Under the pieces are notes generated by a model. That model searched no databases, had not been told where the DNA came from, and saw only the letters and a program-made list of their open reading frames with translations. DNA of 64,000 nt from Allosaccharopolyspora coralli (lineage in GTDB: Bacteria; Actinomycetota; Actinomycetes; Mycobacteriales; Pseudonocardiaceae), in contig NZ_CP045929.1 of NCBI RefSeq assembly GCF_009664835.1, forward strand, positions 3,844,001 to 3,908,000, given 5' to 3'. Every line of letters begins with the position of its first letter. Position 1 is the stretch's first letter. This document shows positions 48,689 to 58,771 of this stretch, piece by piece. Made by a program: the position numbers and the translations under genes.

Positions 48689-48744
48689 ATGCGAGTAAGG
48701 GAACTTTCCGCGCACCGGTGACAGAAAAGTTCCCTTACTGTCAC
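48689..48744. repeat. Family A palindrome, copy A15
   Basis: Left outer end degraded (GCGAGTAAGGGAACTTTC), left GCGCACC centre, right arm AAAGTTCCCTTACTGTCAC. It adjoins B4. Confidence 0.85.
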
Positions 48745-48925
48745 GCGCGGATGGCGGCTGTGGTCGGGCACGTACGGCGACGGTTGTTCCGCTGCCCACG
48801 CAGACCGGCAAGCGGCGGGTTCTCACCTCGTGGCTGACGAGGACAGCGTCGAGGTTTGGAGTCGGTGCTACCTCAGGTCGACGATCCCGCAGCCAGCCGC
48901 GGAACCACCCAAGAAGATCAATTCG
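48745..48925 (+). repeat. Family B element, copy B4
   Basis: GGGTTCTCACCTCGTGGCTG, GAGGACAGCGTCGAGG, GTCGACGATCCCGCAGCC and GATCAATTCGCGCACC mark it as forward B. Its right end lies 8 bases from the prfA stop. Confidence 0.78.
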
Positions 48926-48932
48926 CGCACCC

Positions 48933-50012
48933 TCAGGCGTCGGAGCCGAGGCGCTCCTCGCGGTCGGCGGTGATCAAGGCGCCGAGAACAGCGTCGAGAT
49001 CACCGTCAAGGACCTGATCGAGGTTATAGGCCTTGAAGTTGATCCGATGATCAGAGATGCGGTTCTCCGGGAAGTTGTAGGTGCGCACCCGCTCCGAACG
49101 GTCCACCGTCCGCACCTGGCTACGCCGAGTCTCGGCCGCCTCGCGCTGCGCCTCTTCGTCGGCCATCGCTTGCAGCCGCGCCTGCAGCACCCGAATCGCG
49201 CGGAGCTTGTTCTGCAACTGCGACTTCTCGTTCTGGCACGACACGACCACACCGGTCGGCACGTGCGTGATCCGCACCGCCGAGTCCGTGGTGTTGACGC
49301 TTTGCCCGCCCGGCCCCGATGAGCGGTACACGTCGATGCGAAGGTCCTTCTCGTCGACCTCGACCTCGACATCCTCGGTCTCCGGATACACCATCACACC
49401 GGCCGCCGAGGTGTGCACTCGTCCCTGGGACTCGGTCACCGGGACTCGCTGCACCCGGTGAACACCGCCCTCGAACTTCAGTTTCGACCAGACACCGTCC
49501 GGCGAGGTGCTCCCCGCAGCCCCCTTCACCGAGACCGTCACATCCTTGAATCCGCCGAGGTCGGAGTCGGTGGCGTCGAGAACCTCGGCCCGCCACCCCT
49601 GACGCTCGGCGAACCGGAGGTACATGCGCAGTAAGTCGCCCGCGAACAGGGCCGACTCTTCGCCGCCTTCACCGGACTTGACCTCCAGCACCACGTCGGA
49701 GGCGTCGTTGGAGTCGCGGGGCAGCAACAACTCGGTCAGCTTCGCTTCGAGCCCGGGAATCGTCTCCGCCAGGGTGTCGATCTCGGCCTCGAAGGAACGG
49801 TCCTCGGAGACCAGTTCCCGCGCCGCCGCGAGATCGGATCGTGCTTGGTTCAGTTCGCGGGCGACCCGCACCACCGGAGTCAACTCGGCGTAGCGGCGGC
49901 CGAGTTTGCGTGCGTTGGCCTGGTCGGCATGCACGTCGGGGTCGGCGAGCCGCTGCTCCAGCTCGACGTACTCCGCGAGCACGCCCTCGACCTTCGACGT
50001 TTCCACCGTCAC
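48933..50012 (-). CDS. prfA: Peptide chain release factor 1
   Basis: 359 residues; reads UAG and UAA. The specificity motif is PVT (191-193 in [15 protein letters not shown]), and the catalytic GGQ is at 235-237 ([10 protein letters not shown]). GTG 50012 follows GGGGAG at five bases. prmC, the methylase of the GGQ glutamine, follows it. rpmE is upstream. Confidence 0.97.
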   Translation of the reverse strand: MTVETSKVEGVLAEYVELEQRLADPDVHADQANARKLGRRYAELTPVVRVARELNQARSDLAAARELVSEDRSFEAEIDTLAETIPGLEAKLTELLLPRDSNDASDVVLEVKSGEGGEESALFAGDLLRMYLRFAERQGWRAEVLDATDSDLGGFKDVTVSVKGAAGSTSPDGVWSKLKFEGGVHRVQRVPVTESQGRVHTSAAGVMVYPETEDVEVEVDEKDLRIDVYRSSGPGGQSVNTTDSAVRITHVPTGVVVSCQNEKSQLQNKLRAIRVLQARLQAMADEEAQREAAETRRSQVRTVDRSERVRTYNFPENRISDHRINFKAYNLDQVLDGDLDAVLGALITADREERLGSDA

Positions 50013-50050
50013 CTGAACTCCCCGAACTTCGACCGACCGGAACGACGAAC

Positions 50051-50085
50051 GGCGCCCGCCCCGCGGGAACCGCGGCACGGGCGCC
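50051..50085 (-). terminator. Hairpin between rpmE and prfA
   Basis: GGCGCCCG (50051-50058) pairs with CGGGCGCC (50078-50085), and an inner CCGCGG pair strengthens it. It follows the rpmE stop by 11 bases; no T tract. It may trim expression of prfA relative to rpmE. Confidence 0.55.
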
Positions 50086-50095
50086 GTGAAGTCAA

Positions 50096-50320
50096 CTACT
50101 TGGCGGCGTTCTTGTTTCGCCGGCCGTACCGGGCCTCGAACCGCGCGACGCGGCCACCGGTGTCCAGGATCTTCTGCTTACCCGTGTAGAACGGGTGGCA
50201 GTTCGAGCACACCTCGACGGCCATCTGGCCGCCCTTCTGGGTGCTCCGCGTGGTGAACGTGTTCCCGCAACCGCAGTTCACGGTGGTGTCCACGTACTCG
50301 GGGTGGATTCCGCTCTTCAA
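50096..50320 (-). CDS. rpmE: Ribosomal protein bL31
   Basis: 74 residues, the zinc (C+) form: Cys residues in NCGCGNTF and [12 protein letters not shown]. The motif IHPEY...FTTRSTQKG...[21 protein letters not shown] is typical. TTG 50320 follows GAGGA at seven bases. Confidence 0.95.
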   Translation of the reverse strand: MKSGIHPEYVDTTVNCGCGNTFTTRSTQKGGQMAVEVCSNCHPFYTGKQKILDTGGRVARFEARYGRRNKNAAK

Positions 50321-50558
50321 GGTGGTGTCCTCTCGTCATGGTGCCGGGTCCCCGTCGTGTCGCGACACGGCGGAGTGAACCGGCACCGAACTCAGCCGCT
50401 CCATTCTGCCAGAGCTGAGCTGTTGACCTGCAACACAGGGGGCCGCGTTCCGGTCCAGGGTGCCGGTCGCCGCGATGCTGCGACCATCCGGCGCGCCAAG
50501 CCCACCGTCCGGCGACAAAGGGCTGTGCGAACACGTCGCGCCCCAGCATGATCTATGC

Positions 50559-50975
50559 GTGCTTCTGTGCCCTGCCCTGGGAAAGCTCAGGCTTACTGGA
50601 TGGCTCGCGCTGCCGGTGTTGTTCCTGTTCAGCGTCGCCGGTGTGGCCGCTGCTCTGTTCGCCGGAACAGGCTCCGACAATGTCGCACTGTCGACGCCGC
50701 TGCTGTTCGGATGCGCAGTGGCGGTGACACTGTTGACCAGTGGAAACGTTGCCTGGCGTCGCGCCCGGTGGAAACACGCGACGACGGGCACCTACGTGCT
50801 GACTCTGCTGATGGGGGCACTCACCCTGGACGGCCTTCAGCTGCCCGTACCGGAGACGCTCGCAGTCGGCGCCGTCGGCATCGCCGCCCTCGGTCTTCTC
50901 CTCTTCCGCAACCGGTCGCGCGGCCCCTGCCCCGCGCGGAAGGTGACAGTAAGGGAACTTTCCTGTCACCGGTGA
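50559..50975 (+). CDS. Putative small membrane protein ending in palindrome A16
   Basis: About 138 residues with four hydrophobic segments (GWLALPVLFLFSVAGVAAALF, LLFGCAVAVTLLTSG, YVLTLLMGALTLDG, TLAVGAVGIAALGLLLF). The frame passes through palindrome A16 and stops at its centre, so the last ten residues ([10 protein letters not shown]) come from the repeat. The GTG 50559 start is uncertain. The helices make it plausible; the tail may be an accidental extension. Confidence 0.5.
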   Translation: MLLCPALGKLRLTGWLALPVLFLFSVAGVAAALFAGTGSDNVALSTPLLFGCAVAVTLLTSGNVAWRRARWKHATTGTYVLTLLMGALTLDGLQLPVPETLAVGAVGIAALGLLLFRNRSRGPCPARKVTVRELSCHR

Positions 50976-50998
50976 CAGGAAAGTTCCCTTACTGTCAC
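50943..50998. repeat. Family A palindrome, copy A16 (perfect)
   Basis: Same sequence as A4 and A14. It joins directly to B5. Confidence 0.95.
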
Positions 50999-51214
50999 GC
51001 CCGGTTTGAGGCTGTGGCAGCCACAGTGGGCCGAGGGCTGTGCCGCCGGTCTAGGCAGACCGGAACCCGGGGGACTCACCTCGTGGCTGGCGAGGGCAGC
51101 GGCGACGTGATGGAGGAGTGCTGCCTGCGGTCGACGATCCCGGAGCCGGCCGCGAGGTGAGGTTCCGCCACTACACCCACCCACCCAGAGCGACCACATC
51201 CTCTTACTGTCATC
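50999..51214 (+). repeat. Family B element, copy B5 (most complete)
   Basis: The best-preserved B: TTTGAGGCTGTGGCAGCCAC, GCCGAGGGCTGTGCCGCCGG, GGACTCACCTCGTGGCTGGC, GGTCGACGATCCCGGAGCCG, CGCGAGGTGAGGTTCCGCC. It ends TCTTACTGTCAT, a partial A end, opposite to whole A16 at its left end. Confidence 0.82.
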
Positions 51215-51223
51215 CGGGCACGA

Positions 51224-51255
51224 GAAAGGGCCGCCCCTTGCGGAACGGCCCTTTC
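51224..51255. terminator. Hairpin at the rho 3' end
   Basis: GAAAGGGCCG (51224-51233) pairs with CGGCCCTTTC (51246-51255), loop of 12 bases. It lies 17 bases downstream of the rho stop. Confidence 0.65.
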
Positions 51256-51271
51256 GTGGGTGTGGTCGAGG

Positions 51272-53128
51272 TCAGTCCTCGTCCTTGCCCGGGGTGGTCT
51301 TGGCGACCTGCATGAGGAACTCGATGTTCGTCTGCTGCTTACGCAGACGGTTCTGCAGGAGTTCCAGCGCCTGCTGGGCATCAAGGGCCGACAGGACGCG
51401 GCGCAGCTTGTGCGTCACGGCCAGCTCGTCCGGCGACAACAGCAGCTCATCCTTCCGGGTGCTCGAGGCGTCGACGTCGACGGCCGGGAACATCCGCTTG
51501 TCGGCGAGCTTGCGGTCCAGCTTGAGCTCGGAGTTGCCGGTGCCCTTGAACTCCTCGAAGATCACCGTGTCCATCGTCGACCCGGTCTCGACCAGCGCCG
51601 TGGCGAAGATCGTCAACGAGCCGCCGTTCTCGATGTTGCGGGCGGCACCGAGGAACCGCTTCGGCGGATACAGCGCGGTGGAGTCCACACCGCCCGACAG
51701 GATCCGTCCCGACGCCGGCGCCGCCAGGTTATAGGCACGCCCCAGACGGGTGATCGAGTCGAGCAGCACGACCACGTCGTGTCCCATCTCCACGAGCCGC
51801 TTGGCACGTTCGATGGACAGTTCCGCCACGGTCGTGTGGTCTGCCGGGGGCCGGTCGAAGGTGGAGGCGATGACCTCACCCTTCACCGACCGCTGCATGT
51901 CGGTGACCTCTTCCGGGCGTTCGTCGGCGAGCACGACCATCAGGTGACACTCGGGGTTGTTCGTGGTGATCGCATTGGCGATCGCCTGCAGCACCATCGT
52001 CTTACCGGCCTTCGGCGGCGAGACGATCAGCGCACGCTGCCCCTTCCCCACCGGCATGACGAGGTCGATGATCCGACCCGTGAGGTTGTTCGGATCGTGT
52101 TCCAGCCGCAGCCGCTCGTTCGGGTACAGCGGCGTCAGCTTGTGGAACTCGTTGCGGCTCTTCGACTCCTCCGGCTCGAGACCGTTGATGGAGTCCACCC
52201 GCACCAGCGGGTTGAACTTCTGCCGCTGCTGCTCACCTTCCCGGTGCTGCTTGATGACGCCCTTGATGGCATCGCCGCGGCGCAGACCGTACTTGCGGAC
52301 CAGCGACAACGACACATACACGTCGTTCGGCCCCGCGAGGTAGCCGGACGTGCGCACGAACGCGTAGTTCTCCAGCACGTCGAGGATGCCGGCGACGGGC
52401 AACAGCACGTCGTCGTCCCGAACCTCTGGCTCACCGCCCTCACCACGGCCACGGTTGCGCCGACGGTCCCGGTAACGGCGACCGCGCCGGCGACCACCGT
52501 CGTCGTCGGCGTCGTTCTGCTGGTTGTCCGGGCGGTTGTCCTGGCGGTTGTTGCCGTCCTGGCGACCACCCCGACCACCGTCGGAACCGTCGTTCTGGTC
52601 GGCGTTGCCCGAACCGGAACCGCCACGACCACGCCTGCGGCGGTTCCCCCGGCGGTTGTCGTCCCCGTCCCCGTCCCCGGGCTGACGACGGGAACGACCA
52701 CGCTGCTGACCGGAGCCATTGCTTCCCGAGGTGTCCTCCGAGCCGCCGTCCGGGGCGGTCTTCTTCGTCTCCTCGGTCCCCGGGGCCTTCGACTCCTTCA
52801 CCGCAGCCGGTGCCTCCGACGAAACCGTCGAGGCCTCCTGGCGAGCGGTGTCGTCCTTCTTGGAAGCGCTGGCCTTCGGTGCCGCGCCGCCCTGCCGTTC
52901 CTTGATGGCGGCGATGAGGTCACCCTTACGCAGTCCGCTGGTGTCGATCCCCAGTTCCCCGGCAAGCTGCCGCAGCTCCGCGAGGACCATCCCGGACAGG
53001 CCCCCGCGCCGACGTGGTGTTCCGTTGGCCCCGGATTCCGGCGCCGAGTGCGCCGACTCGGATTCCGGCTGACCCGCAGAGGAGACGCCGCTGGCGTTCT
53101 CGCTGCTCAACAATTCGGTGTTGCTCAC
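51272..53128 (-). CDS. rho: Transcription termination factor Rho
   Basis: 618 residues; hexameric RNA helicase. A Rho_N helix (GMVLAELRQLAGELGI) lies near 44, then about 160 residues of low-complexity insertion rich in Gly, Arg, Asn and Asp (GNRRRRGRGGSG), as in high-GC actinobacteria. The RNA-binding cold-shock-like domain and the Walker A PPKAGKT, then RERPEEVTDMQRSVKGEVIA-type sequences, are clear. GTG 53128 (MSNTELL) follows AAGGAC. Upstream is a leader of over 600 bases. Confidence 0.97.
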   Translation of the reverse strand: MSNTELLSSENASGVSSAGQPESESAHSAPESGANGTPRRRGGLSGMVLAELRQLAGELGIDTSGLRKGDLIAAIKERQGGAAPKASASKKDDTARQEASTVSSEAPAAVKESKAPGTEETKKTAPDGGSEDTSGSNGSGQQRGRSRRQPGDGDGDDNRRGNRRRRGRGGSGSGNADQNDGSDGGRGGRQDGNNRQDNRPDNQQNDADDDGGRRRGRRYRDRRRNRGRGEGGEPEVRDDDVLLPVAGILDVLENYAFVRTSGYLAGPNDVYVSLSLVRKYGLRRGDAIKGVIKQHREGEQQRQKFNPLVRVDSINGLEPEESKSRNEFHKLTPLYPNERLRLEHDPNNLTGRIIDLVMPVGKGQRALIVSPPKAGKTMVLQAIANAITTNNPECHLMVVLADERPEEVTDMQRSVKGEVIASTFDRPPADHTTVAELSIERAKRLVEMGHDVVVLLDSITRLGRAYNLAAPASGRILSGGVDSTALYPPKRFLGAARNIENGGSLTIFATALVETGSTMDTVIFEEFKGTGNSELKLDRKLADKRMFPAVDVDASSTRKDELLLSPDELAVTHKLRRVLSALDAQQALELLQNRLRKQQTNIEFLMQVAKTTPGKDED

Positions 53129-53814
53129 GAATGTCCTTCCTGACCGGCTCGCGCCTCCTCACGCGAACCAGCGGATTGCCCGCCCGACGGGATTCGCGGG
53201 CGGCCTGTGTGCGGCTACCGGCTCTCGCACCTTTCGACGCCCACGCACAGCGTGGCTCGATCGGTGTCGACACTGGCCCGGTGAGGGCCGGTACTCCCGG
53301 GCGGTGGCGTAACCCGGCTCGCATGATTCCGTCGATGCCACCGGCGCGAAACCACTTCTCGTGCTGCCATGCGCGAGTCGCGCTTCACGTGCGACGCATC
53401 CACCCCGATCCACACTCGTCGATGCACGCCTTTGCTACCGCCGCTGTCCCGGAGTCGTCCACTCGACAGGCCGTGACACGCCGGGGATGTCCCGACTTTC
53501 GGGTGCGCGAGATCGCAGGGCGGCCGTGTCCGGTTGCCCGTTCAAGATCATGAAACATCTCCAGGAGGGCCATGCGGGAACATGACGTGAACTTGGAGTC
53601 CGCACCCCGACGTCAGCACGGGACGAACCGTCGACGTCGTCGACGTGATCTTCGTCCGAGTCGACAACTCCTACCTCGGTCACCGCAGTCCGGGTACCCG
53701 CCGGTATTGATCTCCGCTCGTGCGGAGCGGGGAACACGTTCACTGGCGAGAGATGCGTCGTGGGCGTTGACATCCCGTGACGGCACCGGCGCCCGTGCGC
53801 GCGGTGACTGATTG
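53129..53814 (-). promoter_or_regulatory. Long rho leader (inferred 5' untranslated region)
   Basis: About 690 bases without a credible gene lie between a proposed promoter (53821-53849) and rho. All ORFs are Arg-rich shadows. A hairpin CCGCCCG/CGGGCGG (53180-53186 with 53197-53203) sits 52-75 bases upstream of the start. Bacterial rho leaders are commonly autoregulated by premature termination; this is inference here. Confidence 0.45.
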
Positions 53815-53820
53815 ACCATG

Positions 53821-53849
53821 AGGGTAGACGCCCTATGACTCAGGTGCAA
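53821..53849 (-). promoter_or_regulatory. Candidate rho promoter
   Basis: On the minus strand TTGCAC (53844-53849) and TACCCT (53821-53826) with a 17-base spacer match SigA-type -35 and -10 boxes. The next 202 bases up to the thrB stop (54052) hold nothing else that I recognise. Confidence 0.45.
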
Positions 53850-54051
53850 CAACCCTCGAACGGTGTGGCACGACCCCATTCCGAACCATCGTCGAGGCGA
53901 ACGCTCGGTGAAGAACCGCACCACGTCGACCGCACTCCGTGCTGCCGACACCACCTTTGTACCATTTCCCCGCTTCCCAGGGGTACAGCGGGGCGTCCGC
54001 TCCGCCCGATCAGCCCACTCCGCCCCGGCACACGGGACACGCCGAGACAGC

Positions 54052-54954
54052 TCAGCCCAGCTCAGCGACCTGAACTCCGCCACGGTCGACCGGCACTGGA
54101 TGCACCTCGAAGCCGTCGCTGTCGACCGTCTCCGGCAGCGCACCGCCCCCCGGGAAGGTCAGCACCGTCGGGCCGGCCCCGGAAACGGCAGCAGGCACGC
54201 CTGCCTCTCGCAAAGCCTTGATCACCGCCACGCTCGCAGGCCACGCCCGCTCGCGGTAATCCTGGTGCAGCCGATCGGCCGTTGCCGCCAGCAGCACACC
54301 CGGGTCGCTGGTGAAAGCGTGCACGGCGAGCGCGGCTCGACCCGCGGCGAAAGCGGCGTCCCGGTGCGGCACCGCCTCGGGCAACAGGCCACGCGTCGTA
54401 CGTGTCGCCGACTTCTCGGCCGGAACCAGCATCACAGGGGCCAGGTCGGGATGCGGCTCGAGTCGGCTCGCGTGGAACCGCTCCGCGTCGTTCCACGCGA
54501 TGACGAAACCACCGAGCAAGCTCGCCGCGACGTTGTCGGCGTGCCCCTCGAACGAGGCGGCGAGGTTCAGCGCATCTTGCCGGACGGTCTCGTCCCGCAC
54601 CGAAACACCGCTGAGCTCGCACCCCGCAGTGATGCCCGCGACGATCGCCGCGGCCGACGAGCCCAAGCCTCTCGAGTGCGGAATCCGGTTCGCGCACCGC
54701 ACGCGCAGGGACGGCGGTTGCACCCCGAAGTGGCGCATCGTCCGGTGCAGGAGCTTCACGACAAGGTGCCGGTGGCCGGTGGCAACCTCGCCAGCACCCT
54801 CGCCGTCCACCTCGACCTGCACGTCACCAGTCGCCCCCGCGACGACCTCGACGGTGATCTCGTCGTAGCGCGCCAGCGACAGACCGAGCGCATCGAATCC
54901 GGACCCGAGGTTGGCCGTCGACGCGGGAACGGTCACGCGGAACGCGCGACTCAC
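54052..54954 (-). CDS. thrB: Homoserine kinase
   Basis: 300 residues; GHMP kinase. ATP motif [16 protein letters not shown] at 92-107; N-terminal [20 protein letters not shown] is exact to the family. GTG 54954 overlaps the thrC stop by four bases (GTGA). Converts homoserine to O-phosphohomoserine for ThrC. Confidence 0.96.
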   Translation of the reverse strand: MSRAFRVTVPASTANLGSGFDALGLSLARYDEITVEVVAGATGDVQVEVDGEGAGEVATGHRHLVVKLLHRTMRHFGVQPPSLRVRCANRIPHSRGLGSSAAAIVAGITAGCELSGVSVRDETVRQDALNLAASFEGHADNVAASLLGGFVIAWNDAERFHASRLEPHPDLAPVMLVPAEKSATRTTRGLLPEAVPHRDAAFAAGRAALAVHAFTSDPGVLLAATADRLHQDYRERAWPASVAVIKALREAGVPAAVSGAGPTVLTFPGGGALPETVDSDGFEVHPVPVDRGGVQVAELG

Positions 54955-56027
54955 GCGAGCTCCAACGCGGAGGCCACGGCGTTCGGGTCCACCGGGAGCG
55001 GCTCGATCTCCACCATCCCTGCCAGCGCGGTGTCCGGGTCCTTGAGACCGTGGCCGGTGACCGTGCACACCACGACCTTGCCGGTGCCGAGCCTGCCGTC
55101 CGCGGAGGTGGCAAGCAAGCCTGCGACACTGGCGGCCGAACCGGGCTCGACGAACACTCCTTCCCGTGCGGCCAGCAAGCGGTACGCGCTGAGGATCTGC
55201 TCGTCCTCGACCGCGGAGAACAGCCCGCCGGAGGCATCCTTGGCCTCGATCGCACCGTGCCACGAGGCGGGATTGCCGACCCGGATCGCAGTGGCCACCG
55301 TCTCCGGTGAGAGTACCGGCTCGCCACGCACGAGCGGCGCGGCACCGGCCGCCTGGAAGCCGAAAAGCACCGGCCGCGAGTCGACGACCCCGTCCCGTGC
55401 GTATTCCTCGTAGCCCTTCCAGTAGGCGGTGATGTTGCCCGCGTTGCCCACCGGCATGCAATGCACGTCGGGTGCCCGCCCCAGGCCGTCACACACCTCG
55501 AACGCCGCGGTCTTCTGGCCCTCGATCCGCACCGCATTGACCGAGTTCACCAGTGTCACGGGGAATTCGGCGGAGGTCTTGCGGGCGAGTTCCAGACAGT
55601 CGTCGAAATTGCCCTGCACCTGCAGGATCCGGGCACCGTGGATGACCGCCTGTGCGAGCTTGCCGAGCGCGATCTTGCCCTGCGGCACCAGCACCGCCGA
55701 CGTCATCCCCGCGCGCGTGGCGTAGGCAGAGGCCGAAGCGGAGGTGTTTCCCGTCGAGGCGCAGATGACGGCTTGACTCCCGGCGGCGCGGGCGTGCGTC
55801 ATCGCGACCGCCATCCCCCGATCCTTGAAGGATCCGGTGGGGTTCGCGCCTTCGACCTTGAGGTGCACCTCGCAGCCGGTGAGTTCGGACAGGTGCGGGG
55901 CGTGTACCAGCGGTGTCCCTCCCTCCTGAAGGGACACCACGTGTGCTCCGTCGGGGACCGCGACCCGGTCGCGGTAGCCGAGGATCACACCCGGCCACCA
56001 CGGCGTGGTCTGCACCGAGGACGTCAC
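54951..56027 (-). CDS. thrC: Threonine synthase
   Basis: 358 residues; PLP enzyme. PLP lysine in GSFKDRG (Lys68), with [14 protein letters not shown] and [15 protein letters not shown] 56027 overlaps the hom stop (GTGA), so hom, thrC and thrB are translationally chained. Confidence 0.97.
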   Translation of the reverse strand: MTSSVQTTPWWPGVILGYRDRVAVPDGAHVVSLQEGGTPLVHAPHLSELTGCEVHLKVEGANPTGSFKDRGMAVAMTHARAAGSQAVICASTGNTSASASAYATRAGMTSAVLVPQGKIALGKLAQAVIHGARILQVQGNFDDCLELARKTSAEFPVTLVNSVNAVRIEGQKTAAFEVCDGLGRAPDVHCMPVGNAGNITAYWKGYEEYARDGVVDSRPVLFGFQAAGAAPLVRGEPVLSPETVATAIRVGNPASWHGAIEAKDASGGLFSAVEDEQILSAYRLLAAREGVFVEPGSAASVAGLLATSADGRLGTGKVVVCTVTGHGLKDPDTALAGMVEIEPLPVDPNAVASALELA

Positions 56028-57328
56028 GACGACTCACCTTCCACTCGCATCACGCTCACGACGTCGCGCACCACGGACAACCGCGCAATCGCGTCCACTG
56101 TGGAACGCAGCGCGCTGTCCGGGGCGACGTGGGTGACGACGACGAGGCTCGCGTCCTCACCACGACCTTCCTGCCGCACCACGGAAATGCTCACGTCGTG
56201 CTCGTTGAACGTGGACGCGACCTGCGAGAGCACACCCGGTTTGTCCTCGACGTCCAGACTGATGTGGTAGCGCGTCGGCGTACTGCCCATGGACTGAACC
56301 GGCAGTTGCGCGTGCGCCGACTCCCGCGGCCCCTTGCCGGACTCGACCAGGTTCCGCGCGACCGCGACGAGATCGCCCAGCACCGCGCTCGCGGTGGGCG
56401 AGCCGCCGGCGCCCTGGCCGTAGAACATCAACTGGCCCGCGGACTCGGCCTCGACGAACACCGCGTTGAACGCACCGTTGACCCCGGCCAACGGATGCGA
56501 CTTCGGGATCATCGCCGGGTGGACCCGCGCCGAGACCGCTTCGGTGCCGTCGTCGTCCACGACCCGCTCACAGATCGACAGCAACTTCACCGAGCGGTCC
56601 AACCCCTGTGCGGCGGCGATGTCGCCCGCGCTGACACCGGCGATGCCCTCCCGGTGCACGTCGGTCGCCGTGACCCGGGTATGGAACGCCAACGAGGCCA
56701 GGATCGCCGCCTTCGCGGCCGCGTCGAACCCGTCGACGTCGGCGGTGGGATCGGCCTCGGCATACCCGAGTTCACCGGCCTCCTCCAGCGCCTCCGAGTA
56801 CGTGGAGCCGCTCGCGTCCATCGCCGAGAGGATGTAGTTCGTCGTGCCGTTGACGATGCCCATGACCCGATTGATCCGGTCACCGGCCAACGACTCGCGC
56901 AACGGTCGCAGCAGCGGAATCGCCCCCGCCACCGAGGCCTCGAAGTAGATGTCGACGCCGGACTCGTCCGCTGCGGCGAACAGCTCCGAGCCGTACTCGG
57001 CGAGCAGCGCCTTGTTCGCGGTCACCACCGACTTGCCGGAGCGCAGTGCCGCCAGCAGCAACGACCGAGCGGGCTCGATGCCACCGACGAGTTCGACGAC
57101 GAGGTCGACGTCGCCCTCCACGAGAGCGTGCGCATCCGTGGTGATCAGGTGTTCGGGCACGTCCGGGTGTTTGTGCGGGCGGCGCACCGCCACGCCCGTC
57201 ACCTCGACGGGCGCCCCGGTGCGCGCCGCGAACTCGGCCGGCCGCTCCCGCAGCAGGCGCAACACCTCGGTACCGACCGTGCCGCACCCCAACAGGGCGA
57301 CGCGGACCGGCTCACGATCCTCGATCAC
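56024..57328 (-). CDS. hom: Homoserine dehydrogenase
   Basis: 434 residues: NAD(P) site [14 protein letters not shown] at the start, catalytic domain with [13 protein letters not shown]-like [14 protein letters not shown], and a C-terminal ACT domain (about 350-425) giving threonine feedback. GTG 57328 follows directly on the lysA stop. It shares the aspartate-semialdehyde branch with lysA. Confidence 0.97.
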   Translation of the reverse strand: MIEDREPVRVALLGCGTVGTEVLRLLRERPAEFAARTGAPVEVTGVAVRRPHKHPDVPEHLITTDAHALVEGDVDLVVELVGGIEPARSLLLAALRSGKSVVTANKALLAEYGSELFAAADESGVDIYFEASVAGAIPLLRPLRESLAGDRINRVMGIVNGTTNYILSAMDASGSTYSEALEEAGELGYAEADPTADVDGFDAAAKAAILASLAFHTRVTATDVHREGIAGVSAGDIAAAQGLDRSVKLLSICERVVDDDGTEAVSARVHPAMIPKSHPLAGVNGAFNAVFVEAESAGQLMFYGQGAGGSPTASAVLGDLVAVARNLVESGKGPRESAHAQLPVQSMGSTPTRYHISLDVEDKPGVLSQVASTFNEHDVSISVVRQEGRGEDASLVVVTHVAPDSALRSTVDAIARLSVVRDVVSVMRVEGESS

Positions 57329-58747
57329 TCACACCTCCAGCCGGAGCAGGTCGTCCTCGGTCTCCCTGCGCAGCAACACCCGTGACCGACCCCCGCGCAC
57401 CGCGACGACCGCCGGCTTCGGCAGCCGGTTGTAGTTGCTGGCCATGACGTAGCAGTAGGCGCCGGTCGCTGCGACCGCGAGCAGGTCTCCCGGAGCAATG
57501 TCCTCCGGTAGCCAGCAGTCTCGCACCACGACGTCACCGGACTCACAATGTTTGCCCACGATGCGGGACAGCACCGGGGCGGCATCGGAACTGCGCGAGA
57601 CCACTCGACAGTCGTAGACCGCATCGTAGAGCGAGGTCCTGATGTTGTCGCTCATGCCTCCGTCGATACTCACGTACCGCCGCGACACGCCGCCGTCGAG
57701 CTCGACGTCCTTGATCGTTCCCACTTCGTAGACGGTCACCGTACCCGGACCCGCGATCGCCCTGCCGGGCTCGACCGCGACCTTCGGCGGCAGGAAACCG
57801 GCAGCCTCGCACTCCTTGCGCACGATCTGATGCAGTCGGCGGGCCAGTTCCGGCACGGGAAGGGGGTCGTCCTCCGCGGTGTAGGCGATTCCCAGCCCGC
57901 CGCCGAGATCGATCGTGTCCACTTCGGACAACTCGTCGGCGCCGTGCTCGTCGCGCAACCGCGTCAGCAGGCCGACGACCCGGTGCGCGGCGAGCTCGAA
58001 GCCGTAGTCGTCGAAGATCTGCGAACCGATGTGACTGTGCAGGCCGACCAGCGACAACCCGGACGCCTTCACCACACGACGAGCGGCTTCCGCCGCACCG
58101 CCGGAGGTCAACGAGAAACCGAACTTCTGGTCCTCGTGCGCCGTCGCGATGAACTCGTGCGTGTGCGCCTCGACGCCGACCGTGACACGGATCATCACCG
58201 GCTGCCGCACTCCCCGCTCAGTGGCGACGTGGTCGAGCCGAGCGATCTCCTGATACGAGTCCAGCACCACCGAGCCGACACCTGCCTCGACCGCCTGGAT
58301 CAGCTCCTCGACCGACTTGTTGTTGCCGTGAAAGGTGATCCGTTCCGGCGGAAACCCGCCGCGCAACGCGACGCGCAGCTCGCCACCGCTGCACACGTCG
58401 AGACTCAGCCCCTCTTCGGCGACCCACCGGGCCACTTCAGTGCAGAGGAACGCCTTCGAGGCGTAATGCACCGAGGACGGGTCGCCGAACGCTTCGGCGT
58501 ACTCGGCGCAGCGCGACCGGAAATCGGCCTCGTCGAGCACGAACAGCGGTGTGCCGTACTCCTCGGCGAGATCACGCACGTCGCGACCGCCGACGCCGAC
58601 GGCCCCGTCGTCCTCGCGTACGGCATTACGCGGCCACACGAGAGGATGCAGTCGGTCCAGTTCCTCCACTGTGGAAGGAGCTGAACCTGCGGTGTTTCCT
58701 GGCAGAACCACATCGGCGTGCCGCGGTCCTGCGGGATGGGCGCGCAT
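57329..58747 (-). CDS. lysA: Diaminopimelate decarboxylase
   Basis: 472 residues; last lysine step, meso-DAP to lysine. PLP lysine Lys98 in [10 protein letters not shown]; other motifs [19 protein letters not shown] and [13 protein letters not shown] 58747. It overlaps none of argS but follows it by 24 bases. Confidence 0.97.
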   Translation of the reverse strand: MRAHPAGPRHADVVLPGNTAGSAPSTVEELDRLHPLVWPRNAVREDDGAVGVGGRDVRDLAEEYGTPLFVLDEADFRSRCAEYAEAFGDPSSVHYASKAFLCTEVARWVAEEGLSLDVCSGGELRVALRGGFPPERITFHGNNKSVEELIQAVEAGVGSVVLDSYQEIARLDHVATERGVRQPVMIRVTVGVEAHTHEFIATAHEDQKFGFSLTSGGAAEAARRVVKASGLSLVGLHSHIGSQIFDDYGFELAAHRVVGLLTRLRDEHGADELSEVDTIDLGGGLGIAYTAEDDPLPVPELARRLHQIVRKECEAAGFLPPKVAVEPGRAIAGPGTVTVYEVGTIKDVELDGGVSRRYVSIDGGMSDNIRTSLYDAVYDCRVVSRSSDAAPVLSRIVGKHCESGDVVVRDCWLPEDIAPGDLLAVAATGAYCYVMASNYNRLPKPAVVAVRGGRSRVLLRRETEDDLLRLEV

Positions 58748-58771
58748 TCCGTTGCGCCTCCTCGGTTGCGT

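Noticed and set aside
50999-51214. Family B as a gene
   Set aside because: No frame stays open in the same register across B1, B2, B4 and B5.
53014-53553. 179-residue plus-strand ORF in the rho leader
   Set aside because: It begins inside rho in antisense and has no recognisable fold.
53613-54143. 176-residue minus-strand ORF between thrB and rho
   Set aside because: It starts inside thrB and is Arg/Ser/Cys-rich without domain or ribosome site; I treat the area as leader.
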